A stretch of 64,000 nucleotides of DNA. It comes from Gammaproteobacteria bacterium. Its GTDB lineage: Bacteria; Pseudomonadota; Gammaproteobacteria; Enterobacterales; Neiellaceae. The stretch lies in contig JAFOOX010000029.1 of the NCBI GenBank assembly GCA_017425245.1, positions 29,751 to 93,750 on the forward strand, written 5' to 3'. Positions within the stretch are counted from its first letter, which is position 1; each line of letters starts with the position of its first letter. This document shows positions 1 to 11,434 of the stretch, piece after piece. Under the pieces are notes generated by a model. It searched no databases. It saw nothing but the letters and a program-made list of their open reading frames with translations, and was not told the origin of the DNA. A program made the position numbers and the translations under genes.

Positions 1-940
1 CCCAGTTGCCACGGCTATCACGGTAATGGACCACGGCGTGGACGCTACGGCCACAGTGGTTGGCCAGCCGTAGCGAGTAGCCAGGATCGTGCTTGAACTC
101 GGTGGTAACGGTGGCCGCATCAGCCTTTCCTTGACGCCAGTCGAGTAGTCGTTGTTGCAAGGCGGCGGTGATTGGAATCAGATAATTGTGCTGAGGGCTG
201 CCAGCGGCATAGATGCCAATGGCTGCGTAGCTGTCCTCATAGTCGCGGACCAGCGCAGCGGCACCACTCATGCCAGGGCTGAGGTCGCAGCGCTGTAACC
301 AAGGGCCCTGATCGGCGGGCTTGGTTTGACACAGGGCAAACCACTGCCAGTAGCGGCCTTTGTCGATCGGGTAACCGCCAATCTGAACGAAGGGGGCGGC
401 CAGCCCCACCTGCTGCAGACCCAGCCAGCCGCTTTTGTCGCCAATGGGTTGGTCGAGTTCGGCCACGGCGTAATCGAGCATCATCGTCTGGCTGACAAAT
501 ATGTTAAGTGCGGCGGGCTGGGCTTCGCCCATAGCGAGCGGCTGCAGCTCGCTCATGGCGGCGGCGGCGGCCAGATAGTCTTTCTCCAGCCAGGCGCGGA
601 CGATTAACTGCGGGCCATAAGCTTGGGAGCCGATCCCCTGGTGACCGGGGGTGAAATAGGGGTTGCGTTTCCAACGGCTCTGCCCCTGCAGATCCACCAG
701 GCAATGGGCAGCAGTAAGGATATGGCGGGGGCCGATGAGGGTGGCAGTGCAGGTGGAGTCGTCGGTTTCGATGAGGCCGACGGTGCGAAACGGAAAACGG
801 TTGCTATCGCTGACCTGGATACGGTCATCCTGGCCAATCACCGCTGCCCACAATGGGATCGACCACAACAGCCCGATCATGGCCAACCACCATCGGCCTT
901 GCTGACGCCATAACAAGCCAGCGATACGGCTGCGGCTCAT
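1..940 (-). CDS. Secreted chymotrypsin-like (S1-fold) serine protease, 3' end beyond window
   Basis: The reading frame is open from an ATG at 940 to the window edge, giving 313 residues of an unfinished protein. The N-terminus is basic and followed by a hydrophobic stretch ending near Ala-33, a signal peptide, so the product is exported. The triad is visible: His-79 in LTAAHC, Asp-156 in LDYAV and Ser-225 in SPGMSGAA. This is the arrangement of V8-like or trypsin-fold peptidases, but no IVGG-type activation site is seen. A GGGACAGAGG ribosome site precedes the ATG. The gene starts 12 bp after the hisIE stop in the same direction, so it may be read from the his operon. Substrate specificity cannot be told from the visible part. 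Confidence 0.8.
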   Translation of the reverse strand, partial: MSRSRIAGLLWRQQGRWWLAMIGLLWSIPLWAAVIGQDDRIQVSDSNRFPFRTVGLIETDDSTCTATLIGPRHILTAAHCLVDLQGQSRWKRNPYFTPGHQGIGSQAYGPQLIVRAWLEKDYLAAAAAMSELQPLAMGEAQPAALNIFVSQTMMLDYAVAELDQPIGDKSGWLGLQQVGLAAPFVQIGGYPIDKGRYWQWFALCQTKPADQGPWLQRCDLSPGMSGAAALVRDYEDSYAAIGIYAAGSPQHNYLIPITAALQQRLLDWRQGKADAATVTTEFKHDPGYSLRLANHCGRSVHAVVHYRDSRGNW

Positions 941-952
941 CCTCTGTCCCGG

Positions 953-1569
953 TTAACGGTGGCGTTGGCGCAGCACGGCGACCACCTCGGCCAGACTGAC
1001 GCCCTGCTGTTGCAGCAGCACCAGCAGGTGGTAGAGCAGATCGGCGCTTTCACTGAGCAGTTCAGCGTTATCGCCGACGGTGGCGGCCAGGGCGGTTTCC
1101 ACCCCCTCTTCGCCTACTTTCTGGGCGATGCGCTTGGTGCCTTTGGCAAACAGCCGGGCGGTGTAGCTACTCTCGGGGTCGGCGCCTTTGCGGCTGGCGA
1201 TCACCTGTTCGAGCTGCGCCAGAAAGCCTACCGCTGAGCCTTGGTCATCATCCCAGCATGAGGTGGTGCCGAGGTGGCAGGTGGGGCCGATCGGGTTGGC
1301 CTTGAGCAGCAGGGCATCGCCGTCACAATCGAGGTGTTCGCTTACCAGCTTGAGGAAATGGCCGGAGCTTTCGCCCTTGGTCCACAGCCGCTGTTTGGAG
1401 CGGGAATAAAAGGTGATGTTGCCGCTGTCGCGGCTGACCTTGAGGGCATCCTCGTTCATGTAGCCGAGCATCAGCACCTGGCCGCTGGCAGCATCCTGAA
1501 CGATGGCGGGCAGCAGGCCCTCCATCTTCTGCCAGTCGATGCTGGTCGCTTTGGCGTTATCGCCCATGA

Positions 1570-1573
<4 letters not shown>
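953..1573 (-). CDS. hisI: HisIE, bifunctional phosphoribosyl-AMP cyclohydrolase / phosphoribosyl-ATP pyrophosphatase
   Basis: Performs steps 2 and 3 of histidine synthesis in the cytoplasm: the C-terminal domain hydrolyses PR-ATP to PR-AMP, and the N-terminal domain opens the adenine ring. The cyclohydrolase signature [17 protein letters not shown] lies near residues 54-70, with conserved metal-binding Cys residues after it. The pyrophosphatase motif [10 protein letters not shown] lies near residue 155. At 206 residues it has the usual length of the fused enteric enzyme. The ATG overlaps the hisF stop by 4 bp (ATGA), and a second in-frame ATG lies two codons later. It is the last gene of the his operon. 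Confidence 0.97.
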
Positions 1574-3666
<2,093 letters not shown>

Positions 3667-3670
<4 letters not shown>

Positions 3671-4734
3671 GCCAGCATCCCCTTGCTGCTCGGCAGCGCT
3701 TCGCCATCGCGTTTGATCGCCTGGCGCAGGGCGCGGGCGAAGGCCTTGAACAGCCCCTCCACCTGATGGTGGGCGTTACCGGCACCAGCCTTGAGGTGCA
3801 GGGTCAGGCCGAGGGCATCGGCCAGACTGCGGAAAAAGTGCGGCACCATCTCGGTGGCCAGCTCGCCAACCCGCTCACGGCTGAACTCACAGTCAAACAC
3901 CAGCCAGGGGCGGCCGGAGAGATCCATGGTGCAGCTGGCTTCTACTTCATCCATCGGTAGCACAAAGCCGTAACGGCCGATGCCGCGCTTGTCGCCGAGG
4001 GCCTGACGCAGCGCCTGACCGAGGGCGATGGCGCAATCTTCGACACTGTGGTGATCGTCGATGTGCAGATCGCCGGAGCAGGAGAGATCCAGCTGGAAAC
4101 CGCCGTGGGTGGCGATCTGATCGAGCATGTGGTCGAAAAAGCCGATGCCGGTGTGAATGCTGCTGCCGGTAGCGTCGAGGTTGACGCTGACCTTGATGTC
4201 GGTCTCGCGGGTCTTGCGGGTGACGGTGGCGGTACGCGGCTGGGTCAGCAGTTCGCTGATGATATGGTCCCAGTTGCACGCATCGCGGTTATAGCGCAGG
4301 GCCCGGATGCCCATGTTGGCCGCCAGCTGCACGTCGGTGGCGCGATCGCCGATCACCCAGGAGTTGCGGAAGTCGACCCGCCCTTCTTGCAGGTAGGGGG
4401 CAACCATGCCGAGTTTGGGCTTGCGGCAGCTACAGTTGTCATGCTCGAAGTGAGGGCAGATCAGCACGTCGGCAAAGCGCACCCCCTGGCTTTCGAAGAT
4501 CTGCATCATCAAGTTGTGCGGCGCTTCGAAATGGGGAGTCGGGAAGCTATCAGTGCCGAGGCCATCCTGGTTGGTCACCATCACCAGCGTATAGCCCGCC
4601 GCCTGCAGTTTGAGCAGCGCCGGGATTACCTTGGGTTCGAACGCCAGCTTGTCGAGGCGGTCGACCTGGAAGTCGACCGGCGGCTCGGCGATCAGGGTGC
4701 CGTCGCGGTCAATGAACAGGATCTTGTCGGCCAT
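3667..4734 (-). CDS. hisB: HisB, bifunctional histidinol-phosphatase / IGP dehydratase
   Basis: The N-terminal half (about residues 1-165) is a HAD-type histidinol-phosphate phosphatase with FIDRDGTL at residues 7-14 and a Cys-containing zinc loop ([15 protein letters not shown]) near residues 93-107. The C-terminal half is imidazoleglycerol-phosphate dehydratase with two metal-binding HHxxE elements, [17 protein letters not shown] and [13 protein letters not shown]. This fusion is characteristic of enterics and related gammaproteobacteria. It has 355 residues, matching the fused family. Its ATG shares a base with the hisC stop. Confidence 0.97.
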
Positions 4735-5822
4735 CAGTTGCTACTCCGCAGGTAGGTATCCAGCGCGTTAACGGTGCGCAACATCTCTTCCTCGCTGCCG
4801 ATGGTGACCCGCACGCAGCGTGGCAGGGCTTTCTGCTTGCTCTGGTCACGCAGGATGATGCCGGCCTTGGCAGCAGCGGCCATGCAGGCCAGATTGTCCG
4901 GCACCTGCAGCAGCACGAAGTTGCCGTGGGAGGCCCACACCTTGACGTTGGGCAGGCGGCCGATGGCGGCGACAAAGTCGTCGCGCAGGCTGTTGAGCAG
5001 GCTGACCTGTTCGGCCATGCGTGCCAGCCCTTCATCGCTCAGCGCTTCGGCGGCGATCTGGGCCACCGGCACCGGCACCGGGTAGGGGGCGATCACCTTG
5101 GCCAGCTGGCCGATGATCTCCGGCGCGGCCAGAGTAAAGCCGCAGCGGATACCGGCCAGACCAAAGGCCTTGGACAGGGTGCGAGTGACCACCAGATGGG
5201 GGTACTGGGCCAGCAGCGGCACCACGGTCGCGTCCATGGCGAACTCGATGTAGGCCTCGTCCACCACCACCAGCGTCTTGCCGGCCAGCGCCTCGAGCAG
5301 GGCGAGCAGCCGCGAGCGCTCGAGCATATGGCCGGTGGGGTTGTTGGGCGAGCAGAGGAACAGCAGTTTGGCATCGCCGGCGGCGGCGATAATGGCCGCC
5401 ACATCGGGCTGGAAGTCGCTATCGAGCGGCACCTCGGTCAGCCCGACCAGATTGGTCTTGCTGCTGATGTTGTACATGCCGTAGGTGGGCGGGCAGTAGA
5501 TCACCTTGTCGACGCCGGGTTCGCAGAAGGTGCGGATCAGCAGCTCGATCGCCTCGTCGGCGCCGCGGCTGATCAGCACCTGCTCGGGACTGACGCCGGC
5601 ATAACGGGCATAGCCCTCGACCACGGCCGGCGGCTGGAAGTCCGGGTAGCGGTGCCAGCGCTCGGCACTGATGGTCAGTTCGCGGCCATAGGGGTTTTCG
5701 TTGGCGTTGAGCCAGACTTCGCCGCTGCCGCCAATGCGCCGTGCCGATTCATAGGGCACCAGGGCGCGCAGGCCGGGGCGGACCAGGGCATCGCCCAGAT
5801 CTTTGGCGTTGCTGTTGATCAT
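4734..5822 (-). CDS. hisC: HisC, histidinol-phosphate aminotransferase
   Basis: PLP-dependent fold-type I aminotransferase converting imidazole acetol phosphate to histidinol phosphate with glutamate as donor. The cofactor lysine is in [15 protein letters not shown] near residues 214-228, and upstream SPNNPTGH and VDEAYIEF are the classical PLP-binding elements. It has 362 residues. The start overlaps the hisD stop by 4 bp. Confidence 0.97.
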   Translation of the reverse strand: MINSNAKDLGDALVRPGLRALVPYESARRIGGSGEVWLNANENPYGRELTISAERWHRYPDFQPPAVVEGYARYAGVSPEQVLISRGADEAIELLIRTFCEPGVDKVIYCPPTYGMYNISSKTNLVGLTEVPLDSDFQPDVAAIIAAAGDAKLLFLCSPNNPTGHMLERSRLLALLEALAGKTLVVVDEAYIEFAMDATVVPLLAQYPHLVVTRTLSKAFGLAGIRCGFTLAAPEIIGQLAKVIAPYPVPVPVAQIAAEALSDEGLARMAEQVSLLNSLRDDFVAAIGRLPNVKVWASHGNFVLLQVPDNLACMAAAAKAGIILRDQSKQKALPRCVRVTIGSEEEMLRTVNALDTYLRSSN

Positions 5823-7114
5823 GAATTTTCCTCCAGCAGGGCCAGACGCAGGGTGACGGCCCGCTGGTGAGCGGTCAGCCCTTCGGCGTCGGCCAGCGTC
5901 GCCACACAGGGGCCAAGACCGCGCAGTCCGGCCGGGGTCAGCTCCTGCACCGTGAACTGCTTGCGGAAGTCGCTCAGGTTGAGGCTTGAATAGGTGCGCA
6001 CATAGCCATAGGTGGGCAGCACATGGTTGGTGCCGCTGGCGTAATCGCCCACCGACTCCGGCGTCCAGTCACCGAGAAACACCGAACCGGCGTGGCGGAT
6101 CGCTGGCAGCAGGGCGCGCGGCTTGCGGGTCTGGATGATCAGGTGCTCAGGGCCGTAGTCATTGCTGATCGCTACCGCCTCATCGAGATCGCTGCAGACG
6201 ATGATCACGCTGTTGGCCATCGCCTTGGCGGCGATGTCGCGGCGCGGCAGCTGCTCCAGCTGCTGGGCTACGGCGACAGTCACGGCGGCGGCCAAGGCGC
6301 TGCTGGGGGTCACCAGCACCGTCTGCGAGTCGGCGCCATGCTCGGCCTGAGAGAGCAGATCGGCGGCGATGAAATCGGGGTTGGCCTCTTCATCGGCGAT
6401 CACCATCACCTCCGAGGGGCCGGCTGGCATGTCGATGGCGGCGCCAGCGTGGGTCTGGCTGGCCTGACGCTTGGCCTCGGTGACATAGCTGTTGCCGGGG
6501 CCGAAGATCTTGTCGACCGCGGCGATGGTCTCGGTGCCGAAGGCCAGCGCGGCAATGGCTTGGGCGCCACCGACCTGATAGATCTCGCTGATGCCGCAGA
6601 GGCTGGCGGTATAGAGAATGGTGGGGTGAATGGGGGGCGGCGAGACCAGCACCACCCGGCTGCAACCGGCGATCTGGGCCGGCACCCCGAGCATCAGCAC
6701 GGTGGAGGGCAGGGGAGCGCTACCGCCGGGAATATAGAGGCCAACGGCATCGAGTGGCCGGCTGACCAGTTCGCAGCTGACGCCGGGCTGAGTTTCGACC
6801 TTGAGGGTCTTGCCCACTTGAGCGGCGTGGAAGGTGCGGACATTGCGATAGGCCTTGCCGATCGCCTCTTTCAGCTCGGTGCTAAGGTTGGCGGCTGCCG
6901 CATCACGTTGGGCGACGGACACTGCCAGATGCTCTGGCTGTTCGCGGTCAAATTTGGCCGACAGGGCGGCGAGGGCGGCATCACCGTCGGCGCGTACCTG
7001 GCGGATGATGTCGCTGACGGTCTGCTGCAGCTGGGCCGATTCGGCCAGTGCCGGGCGGGCGAGGGCGGCCTTGCGAGCCGCGCCATCAAGCTCTGACCAG
7101 TTCAGGGTACGCAT
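5819..7114 (-). CDS. hisD: HisD, histidinol dehydrogenase
   Basis: Zinc- and NAD-dependent enzyme oxidising histidinol to histidine in two steps, the last reaction of the pathway. Family signatures seen are [18 protein letters not shown] near residue 126, the [12 protein letters not shown] stretch, the [14 protein letters not shown] segment, and the zinc-ligand and catalytic region around SQAEHGADS and GPEHL. It has 431 residues, as usual. It follows hisG by 4 bp. Confidence 0.97.
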   Translation of the reverse strand: MRTLNWSELDGAARKAALARPALAESAQLQQTVSDIIRQVRADGDAALAALSAKFDREQPEHLAVSVAQRDAAAANLSTELKEAIGKAYRNVRTFHAAQVGKTLKVETQPGVSCELVSRPLDAVGLYIPGGSAPLPSTVLMLGVPAQIAGCSRVVLVSPPPIHPTILYTASLCGISEIYQVGGAQAIAALAFGTETIAAVDKIFGPGNSYVTEAKRQASQTHAGAAIDMPAGPSEVMVIADEEANPDFIAADLLSQAEHGADSQTVLVTPSSALAAAVTVAVAQQLEQLPRRDIAAKAMANSVIIVCSDLDEAVAISNDYGPEHLIIQTRKPRALLPAIRHAGSVFLGDWTPESVGDYASGTNHVLPTYGYVRTYSSLNLSDFRKQFTVQELTPAGLRGLGPCVATLADAEGLTAHQRAVTLRLALLEENS

Positions 7115-7118
7115 GCTT

Positions 7119-8018
7119 TCACCCCATCATCTTTTCAATCGGCAGCACCAGTATGGAGCTGCAACCCAGACCCTTGAGCTGTTCCATGGTCTCCCAGAAC
7201 AGGTTTTCGGTGCTGACCACATGGATGGCCACATGGGTGTCGTCGTGGGCCAGCGGCAGTACGGTCGGGTGCTCGGCGCCGGGCAGCAGGGCAGAGACCT
7301 CTTCGAGGCGCGCCTTGGGGGCGTGGAGCATGATGTATTTGGTCTCTTTGGCCTGCATCACCCCTTGAATGCGGGTGAGCAGTTTCGACACCAGCTGCTG
7401 TTTCTCTTTACCCAGCTCGCCCTGACGCTGGATCAGCCGCGCCTGGCTGCGGAAGATCGCCTCCACTTCGCGCAGGCCGTTGGCCTCCAGGGTGGCACCG
7501 GTGGAGACCAGATCGCAGACGGCATCGGCCAACCCGGCGCGTGGCGCCACTTCCACCGAGCCATTGAGGATACAGGTGTGAAAGGAGACACCGGCCTCGG
7601 TCAGATAGCGACGCAGCAACTCGGGGTAGGTGGTGGCGATACGCTTGCCGGCCAGCGATTGCGGCCCCTGGTAGTCGAAGTCGCGGGCCACGGCGATCGA
7701 CAGCCGGCAGCTGCCGAAGTCGAGTCGCTGCAGTGAGCTGTAATCAGCCTGCTGACCAGCGCGGGCGCGGCTCAGGGCTTCCTCTTCCAGCACGTTTTCA
7801 CCAACGATGCCGAGATCGCAGACGCCATCCATGATGAGGCCCGGGATGTCATCGTCACGCACCCGCAGCAGATCCACTGGCATGTTTTCGGCGTGGGCGA
7901 TCAGTCGCTCCTCGCGCAGGCTGATCTTCATGCCGCAGCTTTTCAGCAGCGCCTGGGAGTCATCGGCCAACCGTCCTTTTTTCTGGATGGCAATGCGCAG
8001 TCGTTGATTGTCGAGCAT
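7119..8018 (-). CDS. hisG: HisG, ATP phosphoribosyltransferase (long form)
   Basis: First committed enzyme of histidine synthesis, joining ATP and PRPP, and the target of feedback inhibition by histidine. At 299 residues it is the long form with a C-terminal regulatory domain, so no separate HisZ is needed. The N-terminus [15 protein letters not shown] is typical, and the PRPP-binding segment [14 protein letters not shown] lies near residues 169-182. The ATG at 8018 is preceded by a GGGGA ribosome site. It is the first structural gene of the operon, lying about 20 bp beyond the attenuator T-tract. Confidence 0.97.
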   Translation of the reverse strand: MLDNQRLRIAIQKKGRLADDSQALLKSCGMKISLREERLIAHAENMPVDLLRVRDDDIPGLIMDGVCDLGIVGENVLEEEALSRARAGQQADYSSLQRLDFGSCRLSIAVARDFDYQGPQSLAGKRIATTYPELLRRYLTEAGVSFHTCILNGSVEVAPRAGLADAVCDLVSTGATLEANGLREVEAIFRSQARLIQRQGELGKEKQQLVSKLLTRIQGVMQAKETKYIMLHAPKARLEEVSALLPGAEHPTVLPLAHDDTHVAIHVVSTENLFWETMEQLKGLGCSSILVLPIEKMMG

Positions 8019-8036
8019 GGTGCGTCCCCAAGTAGT

Positions 8037-8075
8037 AAAAACAAAAAACCCCCGGCGCCATGTGCGTTCCGAGGG
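8037..8075 (-). terminator. Histidine operon attenuator terminator
   Basis: Read on the minus strand, a 7-bp stem CCCTCGG/CCGGGGG (8069-8075 with 8049-8055) is followed by a long T-rich run (TTTTTTGTTTT). It lies between the His-rich leader peptide and hisG, which is where transcription attenuation would decide read-through according to His-tRNA supply. An alternative antiterminator pairing with the intervening 8076-8148 segment is expected but was not folded. Confidence 0.8.
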
Positions 8076-8148
8076 TCATTTGCTGGATCTCCCACCGGAA
8101 GGCACTTGCCGTTAGCCTTCCAGCAGCGTTCGCCCGAAGACTAACCCA

Positions 8149-8190
8149 TCAGGTATGGTGATGATGGTGGTGGGCAAAGGTGCTTAGCAT
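8149..8190 (-). CDS. hisL: HisL, histidine operon leader peptide
   Basis: A 13-codon ORF reads MLSTFAHHHHHHT, with six consecutive His codons followed by Thr and TGA. Such runs are the hallmark of his leader peptides (the enterobacterial ones carry seven). When charged histidyl-tRNA is scarce the ribosome stalls on the run and prevents the downstream terminator from forming. It sits 130 bp upstream of hisG in the correct orientation. No strong Shine-Dalgarno is visible (ACGGATTGACCACC precedes the ATG). Confidence 0.85.
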   Translation of the reverse strand: MLSTFAHHHHHHT

Positions 8191-8231
8191 GGTGGTCAAT
8201 CCGTAAATATGTCGTGACGAAAACGGCTTAG

Positions 8232-8260
8232 AAGCTACCGGCAAATCTGGCCAAATGCAA
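8232..8260 (-). promoter_or_regulatory. Possible sigma-70 promoter of the his operon
   Basis: On the minus strand TTGCAT (8255-8260) is separated by 17 bp from TAGCTT (8232-8237), which would place the start of transcription about 35 nt before the hisL ATG. The -10 match is weak; the position upstream of the leader peptide is the main support. Confidence 0.35.
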
Positions 8261-8379
8261 GCACGGCAATGGTTGCCACCGCGCTGGTCTGGCCATCCCA
8301 GTCGCTACTGTGCAAAAACTGTTCAAGTGCGGCCTTGCCGGGACGATACTAGGTACAAAGGAACCCCAAGGAGGAGACC

Positions 8380-8673
8380 ATGCCCAGTCAGGATCTGATC
8401 TTTCCGTTGCTGCCGCGCATCCCGGCGCCGCAACCGCTGGGGCAGAACGATCTGGCGGCTGTTGGCGCCCTTACCAAACGCCCGGTGATCGAGGAAGAGT
8501 GGGACAAGAAGAAGCCGGTGCAGGAGGATGCGATCTTTGATCCGCGCCCAGGCGAGGGGGGCGGTGAAGCCGCAAGCCAGCAGCCGGATCAGCAGGCCGA
8601 CGGCGAACAGCCAGCGACGGCAGAGGAGCAGAGTGGTCGCGATGCCGACGGCCATATCGATACCTTTGCCTGA
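8380..8673 (+). CDS. Small acidic hypothetical protein, 97 residues
   Basis: I do not recognise this protein. It has a strong ribosome site (AAGGAGGAGACC then ATG), which makes translation credible. Residues 1-30 are hydrophobic and proline-rich, with no clear signal peptide or membrane helix. Residues 36-95 are highly charged and dominated by Glu, Asp, Gln, Gly and Ala, likely disordered. The C-terminus is HIDTFA. It lies between the divergent his leader and the yoaA promoter. A possible promoter is TTCAAG-17 bp-GATACT (8322-8350). A weak inverted repeat GTGCC/GGCAC spans 8679-8705 after the stop. Confidence 0.65.
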   Translation: MPSQDLIFPLLPRIPAPQPLGQNDLAAVGALTKRPVIEEEWDKKKPVQEDAIFDPRPGEGGGEAASQQPDQQADGEQPATAEEQSGRDADGHIDTFA

Positions 8674-8714
8674 AGTCCGTGCCTGAGGGCTGCTCCGCCT
8701 GGCACAAACGCTGA

Positions 8715-8743
8715 TTGAGGCGACCGCCCAGCCCCCCTACAAT
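8715..8743 (+). promoter_or_regulatory. Probable sigma-70 promoter of yoaA-tsaB-slp
   Basis: TTGAGG (8715-8720), a 17-bp spacer and TACAAT (8738-8743) lie about 30 bp before the yoaA start. No LexA-type CTGT-N8-ACAG box was seen, although the gene family is DNA-damage related. Confidence 0.5.
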
Positions 8744-8772
8744 CGCAGCCCTGCCCGTCTACCGGAGCCACA

Positions 8773-10737
8773 GTGGCTGACGACTATCCCTTTCTTGCTG
8801 CCGATGGTCCGCTGGCCACGCAGATCCCGGGGTTCGCGCCACGTCAGGCTCAGCTGACCATGGCCTGTGCCGTGGATGTGGCGATCGCCAATCAGCGCAC
8901 TTTGGTGGTAGAAGCGGGCACTGGCACCGGCAAGACCTTCGCCTATCTGGCGCCGCTGTTGGTGCGCGGGGTACGGGCGCTGGTCAGCACCGGCACCAAA
9001 GCGTTGCAGGAACAGCTGTTTCATCGCGATCTGCCGCGCATCGTCAAAGCCAGCGGCAAGCCGGTGAAGATCGCCCTGCTCAAGGGCCGCGCCAACTACC
9101 TCTGCCATTACCGGCTGCAGATCGCCCTCGACGGCACCATCCGCCTCGACCGTCAGCTGCTGGATCAACTGACCCGCATCCAGCAATGGTTGCCACGCAC
9201 CGACTCGGGCGATCTGGCTGAACTGACCGCCTTGGCTGAGGATTCAGCGGTACTGCCTTTGGTGACCTCTACCGTCGATAACTGTCTGGGCCGCGATTGT
9301 CCCTTTATAGGCGACTGTTTCGTGGCCAAGGCGCGGGCCAAGGCCCGTGATGCCGAGCTGGTGGTGGTAAATCACCATCTGTTTCTCGCCGATCTGACCC
9401 TTAAGGACACCGGCTTTGGCGAGCTGATCCCGCAGTGTGATGCGCTGGTGTTTGATGAAGCTCACCAGCTGCCGGAGATTGCCGCCAACTGGTTTGGCGA
9501 AACCCTCTCCAGCCGTCAGCTGCAGGAGCTGGCCGAAGAGGTGCGCCAGCTGGTGCGCACCGAACTCAAGGAGCAGCGTCAGCTGGCGCTGGTAGCCGAA
9601 GCGCTGGAGCAGCGGCTGCGCGACTGGCGATTGGCCTTTGCCATGGATCCGACTCGTGGCAACTGGCGTCAGGCCAGCCAGCAGCCGCAGATTGCCGCCG
9701 CCACGGCGCTGGTAGCTGAGGCGGTGACCCTGTTCGACAACCTCATTCGCGCCCAGATCGGCCATCACAAACTGCTCGATCAGCTGGCCATGCGCTCGGT
9801 GGCTCATCGCGAGCTGTGGCAGCGGCTGCAGCAGACCAGCGCCCTTGGCGTCAGCCTGTGGTTTGAGACCAGCCGCCGCCATGTGATGCTGCACCTGACC
9901 CCGTTGGATGTAGCAGAGCGCTTCGGCCGCCACGTCAGCGAGCGAGCAGCGAGCTGGATCTTCACCTCGGCCACTCTGCAGGTAGATGGCCGCTTCGACC
10001 ATTTCAGCCAGCAGCTGGGGCTGGGCGAGCCGACCACCCTGGCGCTGGAAAGCCCCTTTGATTATCCCAATCAGGCGCTGCTCTATGTGCCGCGTTACCT
10101 GCCTGAACCGGGGCCGCAGTTTCGTGCTCATCATCTGATTGACGCAGCGCTGCCGCTGATCGAAGCCGCCGGCGGCCGTTCGCTGCTGCTGTTTACCAGC
10201 TACCGCATGATGCACGAGGCGGCGCAGCTGCTGCTGGAGCGCTGCGAGCTGCCGCTGCTGGTGCAGGGCGAGGCGCCCAAGCGTCAGCTGCTCTCTGAAT
10301 TTGTCGCCACCCCCGGCGCGGTGCTGCTGGCCACCGCCAGTTTCTGGGAAGGGGTGGATATTCCCGGCGATGATCTCTGTTGCGTGGTGATCGACAAGTT
10401 GCCCTTTGCCGCCCCCGATGAGCCGCTCATACAGGCCCGTATTGAAGACTGCCGGCGGCGCGGCCTGGATCCTTTTGCCGCGATTCAGCTGCCAGCGGCG
10501 GTGCTGACCCTGAAACAGGGGGCCGGCCGGCTGATCCGCGACGTCAGTGATCGCGGGGTGCTGATGGTGTGCGACAATCGCCTCGTCAACCGCCCCTATG
10601 GCCGTATCTTCATGCACAGCCTGCCGCCGATGCGCCGCAGCCGCGAGCAGGCCGAAGCTGTGGCGCTGTTGCAGCAGATCCCGCGGGCAGTCAGCCTGCC
10701 AAACCCTGAACCTGTCCCTGACGAGAGAACCCTGTGA
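8773..10737 (+). CDS. yoaA: YoaA, DinG-family Fe-S DNA helicase (XPD-like)
   Basis: Superfamily 2 5'-3' helicase of the DinG/YoaA group, which in E. coli works with HolC in repair of stalled or damaged forks. Walker A is EAGTGTGKT (residues 47-55) and the Walker B box is DEAH near residue 231. Between them lie four cysteines including CLGRDCPFIGDC, expected to hold a 4Fe-4S cluster. Motif VI occurs as QGAGRLIRD near residue 580. It has 654 residues. The start is GTG after ACCGGAGCCACA. It precedes tsaB with overlapping stop and start, as in E. coli. Confidence 0.92.
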   Translation: MADDYPFLAADGPLATQIPGFAPRQAQLTMACAVDVAIANQRTLVVEAGTGTGKTFAYLAPLLVRGVRALVSTGTKALQEQLFHRDLPRIVKASGKPVKIALLKGRANYLCHYRLQIALDGTIRLDRQLLDQLTRIQQWLPRTDSGDLAELTALAEDSAVLPLVTSTVDNCLGRDCPFIGDCFVAKARAKARDAELVVVNHHLFLADLTLKDTGFGELIPQCDALVFDEAHQLPEIAANWFGETLSSRQLQELAEEVRQLVRTELKEQRQLALVAEALEQRLRDWRLAFAMDPTRGNWRQASQQPQIAAATALVAEAVTLFDNLIRAQIGHHKLLDQLAMRSVAHRELWQRLQQTSALGVSLWFETSRRHVMLHLTPLDVAERFGRHVSERAASWIFTSATLQVDGRFDHFSQQLGLGEPTTLALESPFDYPNQALLYVPRYLPEPGPQFRAHHLIDAALPLIEAAGGRSLLLFTSYRMMHEAAQLLLERCELPLLVQGEAPKRQLLSEFVATPGAVLLATASFWEGVDIPGDDLCCVVIDKLPFAAPDEPLIQARIEDCRRRGLDPFAAIQLPAAVLTLKQGAGRLIRDVSDRGVLMVCDNRLVNRPYGRIFMHSLPPMRRSREQAEAVALLQQIPRAVSLPNPEPVPDERTL

Positions 10738-11423
10738 TGACTATCCTCGCCATCGACGCCTCCACCGAGCTGTGCTCGGCGGCACTTGACCATCAAGGCC
10801 AGATCACGGCCATTGCCGAGATCTGCCCGCGCGGCCACAGCCAGCGGTTGCCGCAGATGGTCGATCAACTGCTGACGGCTGCTGGCATCAGCCTTGCGGA
10901 TGTCGATCTGCTGGCGGTGGGCCGTGGCCCCGGCGGTTTTACCGGGGTACGCATCGGTATTGGCTATGGCATGGGGTTGGCGCTGGCCGCCAATCTGCCG
11001 GTAGTCGGCATCTCGACCTTGGAGGCGTTGGCCGAGCAAGCCCGTCAGCACGGGGTGCGCGGCGCTCTGGTAACCGCCCTCGATGCGCGTATGGGCGAGC
11101 TCTATATCGCCCGCTGGCAGCTGGATGAGCAGCAGCTGGTGGCGGTCGGTGCCCCGGGTGTAGCGGGCCCTGAGCAGCTGCAGCCCTGGGCTGGCGATGG
11201 CCCGCTGACGGTGGTTGGCTCGGCCTTGACACTGTATGGCGAGGCGCTGCGGGCATTGGGTAACGACACTACCTTGCTGCAGGCGCCGACACTACCGGAG
11301 GCGCGGGCGATGCTGGCGCTGGCCGAGCGGGCCCGGTTGCGCGGTGAAACGGGCGATATCAGCCAGCTCGAACCTCTGTATCTGCGCAATAATGTGGTGC
11401 ATGGCAGCACTGCTGAACATTGA
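10737..11423 (+). CDS. tsaB: TsaB, tRNA N6-threonylcarbamoyladenosine synthesis protein
   Basis: ASKHA-fold paralogue of TsaD (formerly YeaZ) that acts as a scaffold in the TsaBDE complex, transferring threonylcarbamoyl to A37 of ANN-reading tRNAs. The N-terminus TILAIDASTELCSAAL and the motif VGRGPGGFTGVRIGIGYGMGLA are diagnostic. An in-frame GTG lies one codon earlier at 10734; I take the ATG overlapping the yoaA stop because it matches the family N-terminus. It has 228 residues, essential in most relatives. Confidence 0.95.
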   Translation: MTILAIDASTELCSAALDHQGQITAIAEICPRGHSQRLPQMVDQLLTAAGISLADVDLLAVGRGPGGFTGVRIGIGYGMGLALAANLPVVGISTLEALAEQARQHGVRGALVTALDARMGELYIARWQLDEQQLVAVGAPGVAGPEQLQPWAGDGPLTVVGSALTLYGEALRALGNDTTLLQAPTLPEARAMLALAERARLRGETGDISQLEPLYLRNNVVHGSTAEH

Positions 11424-11434
11424 CGGGGGCGCTT

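Noticed and set aside
8674..8772. SOS (LexA) operator ahead of yoaA
   Set aside because: No CTGT-N8-ACAG-like palindrome is present; only a sigma-70-type promoter is seen.
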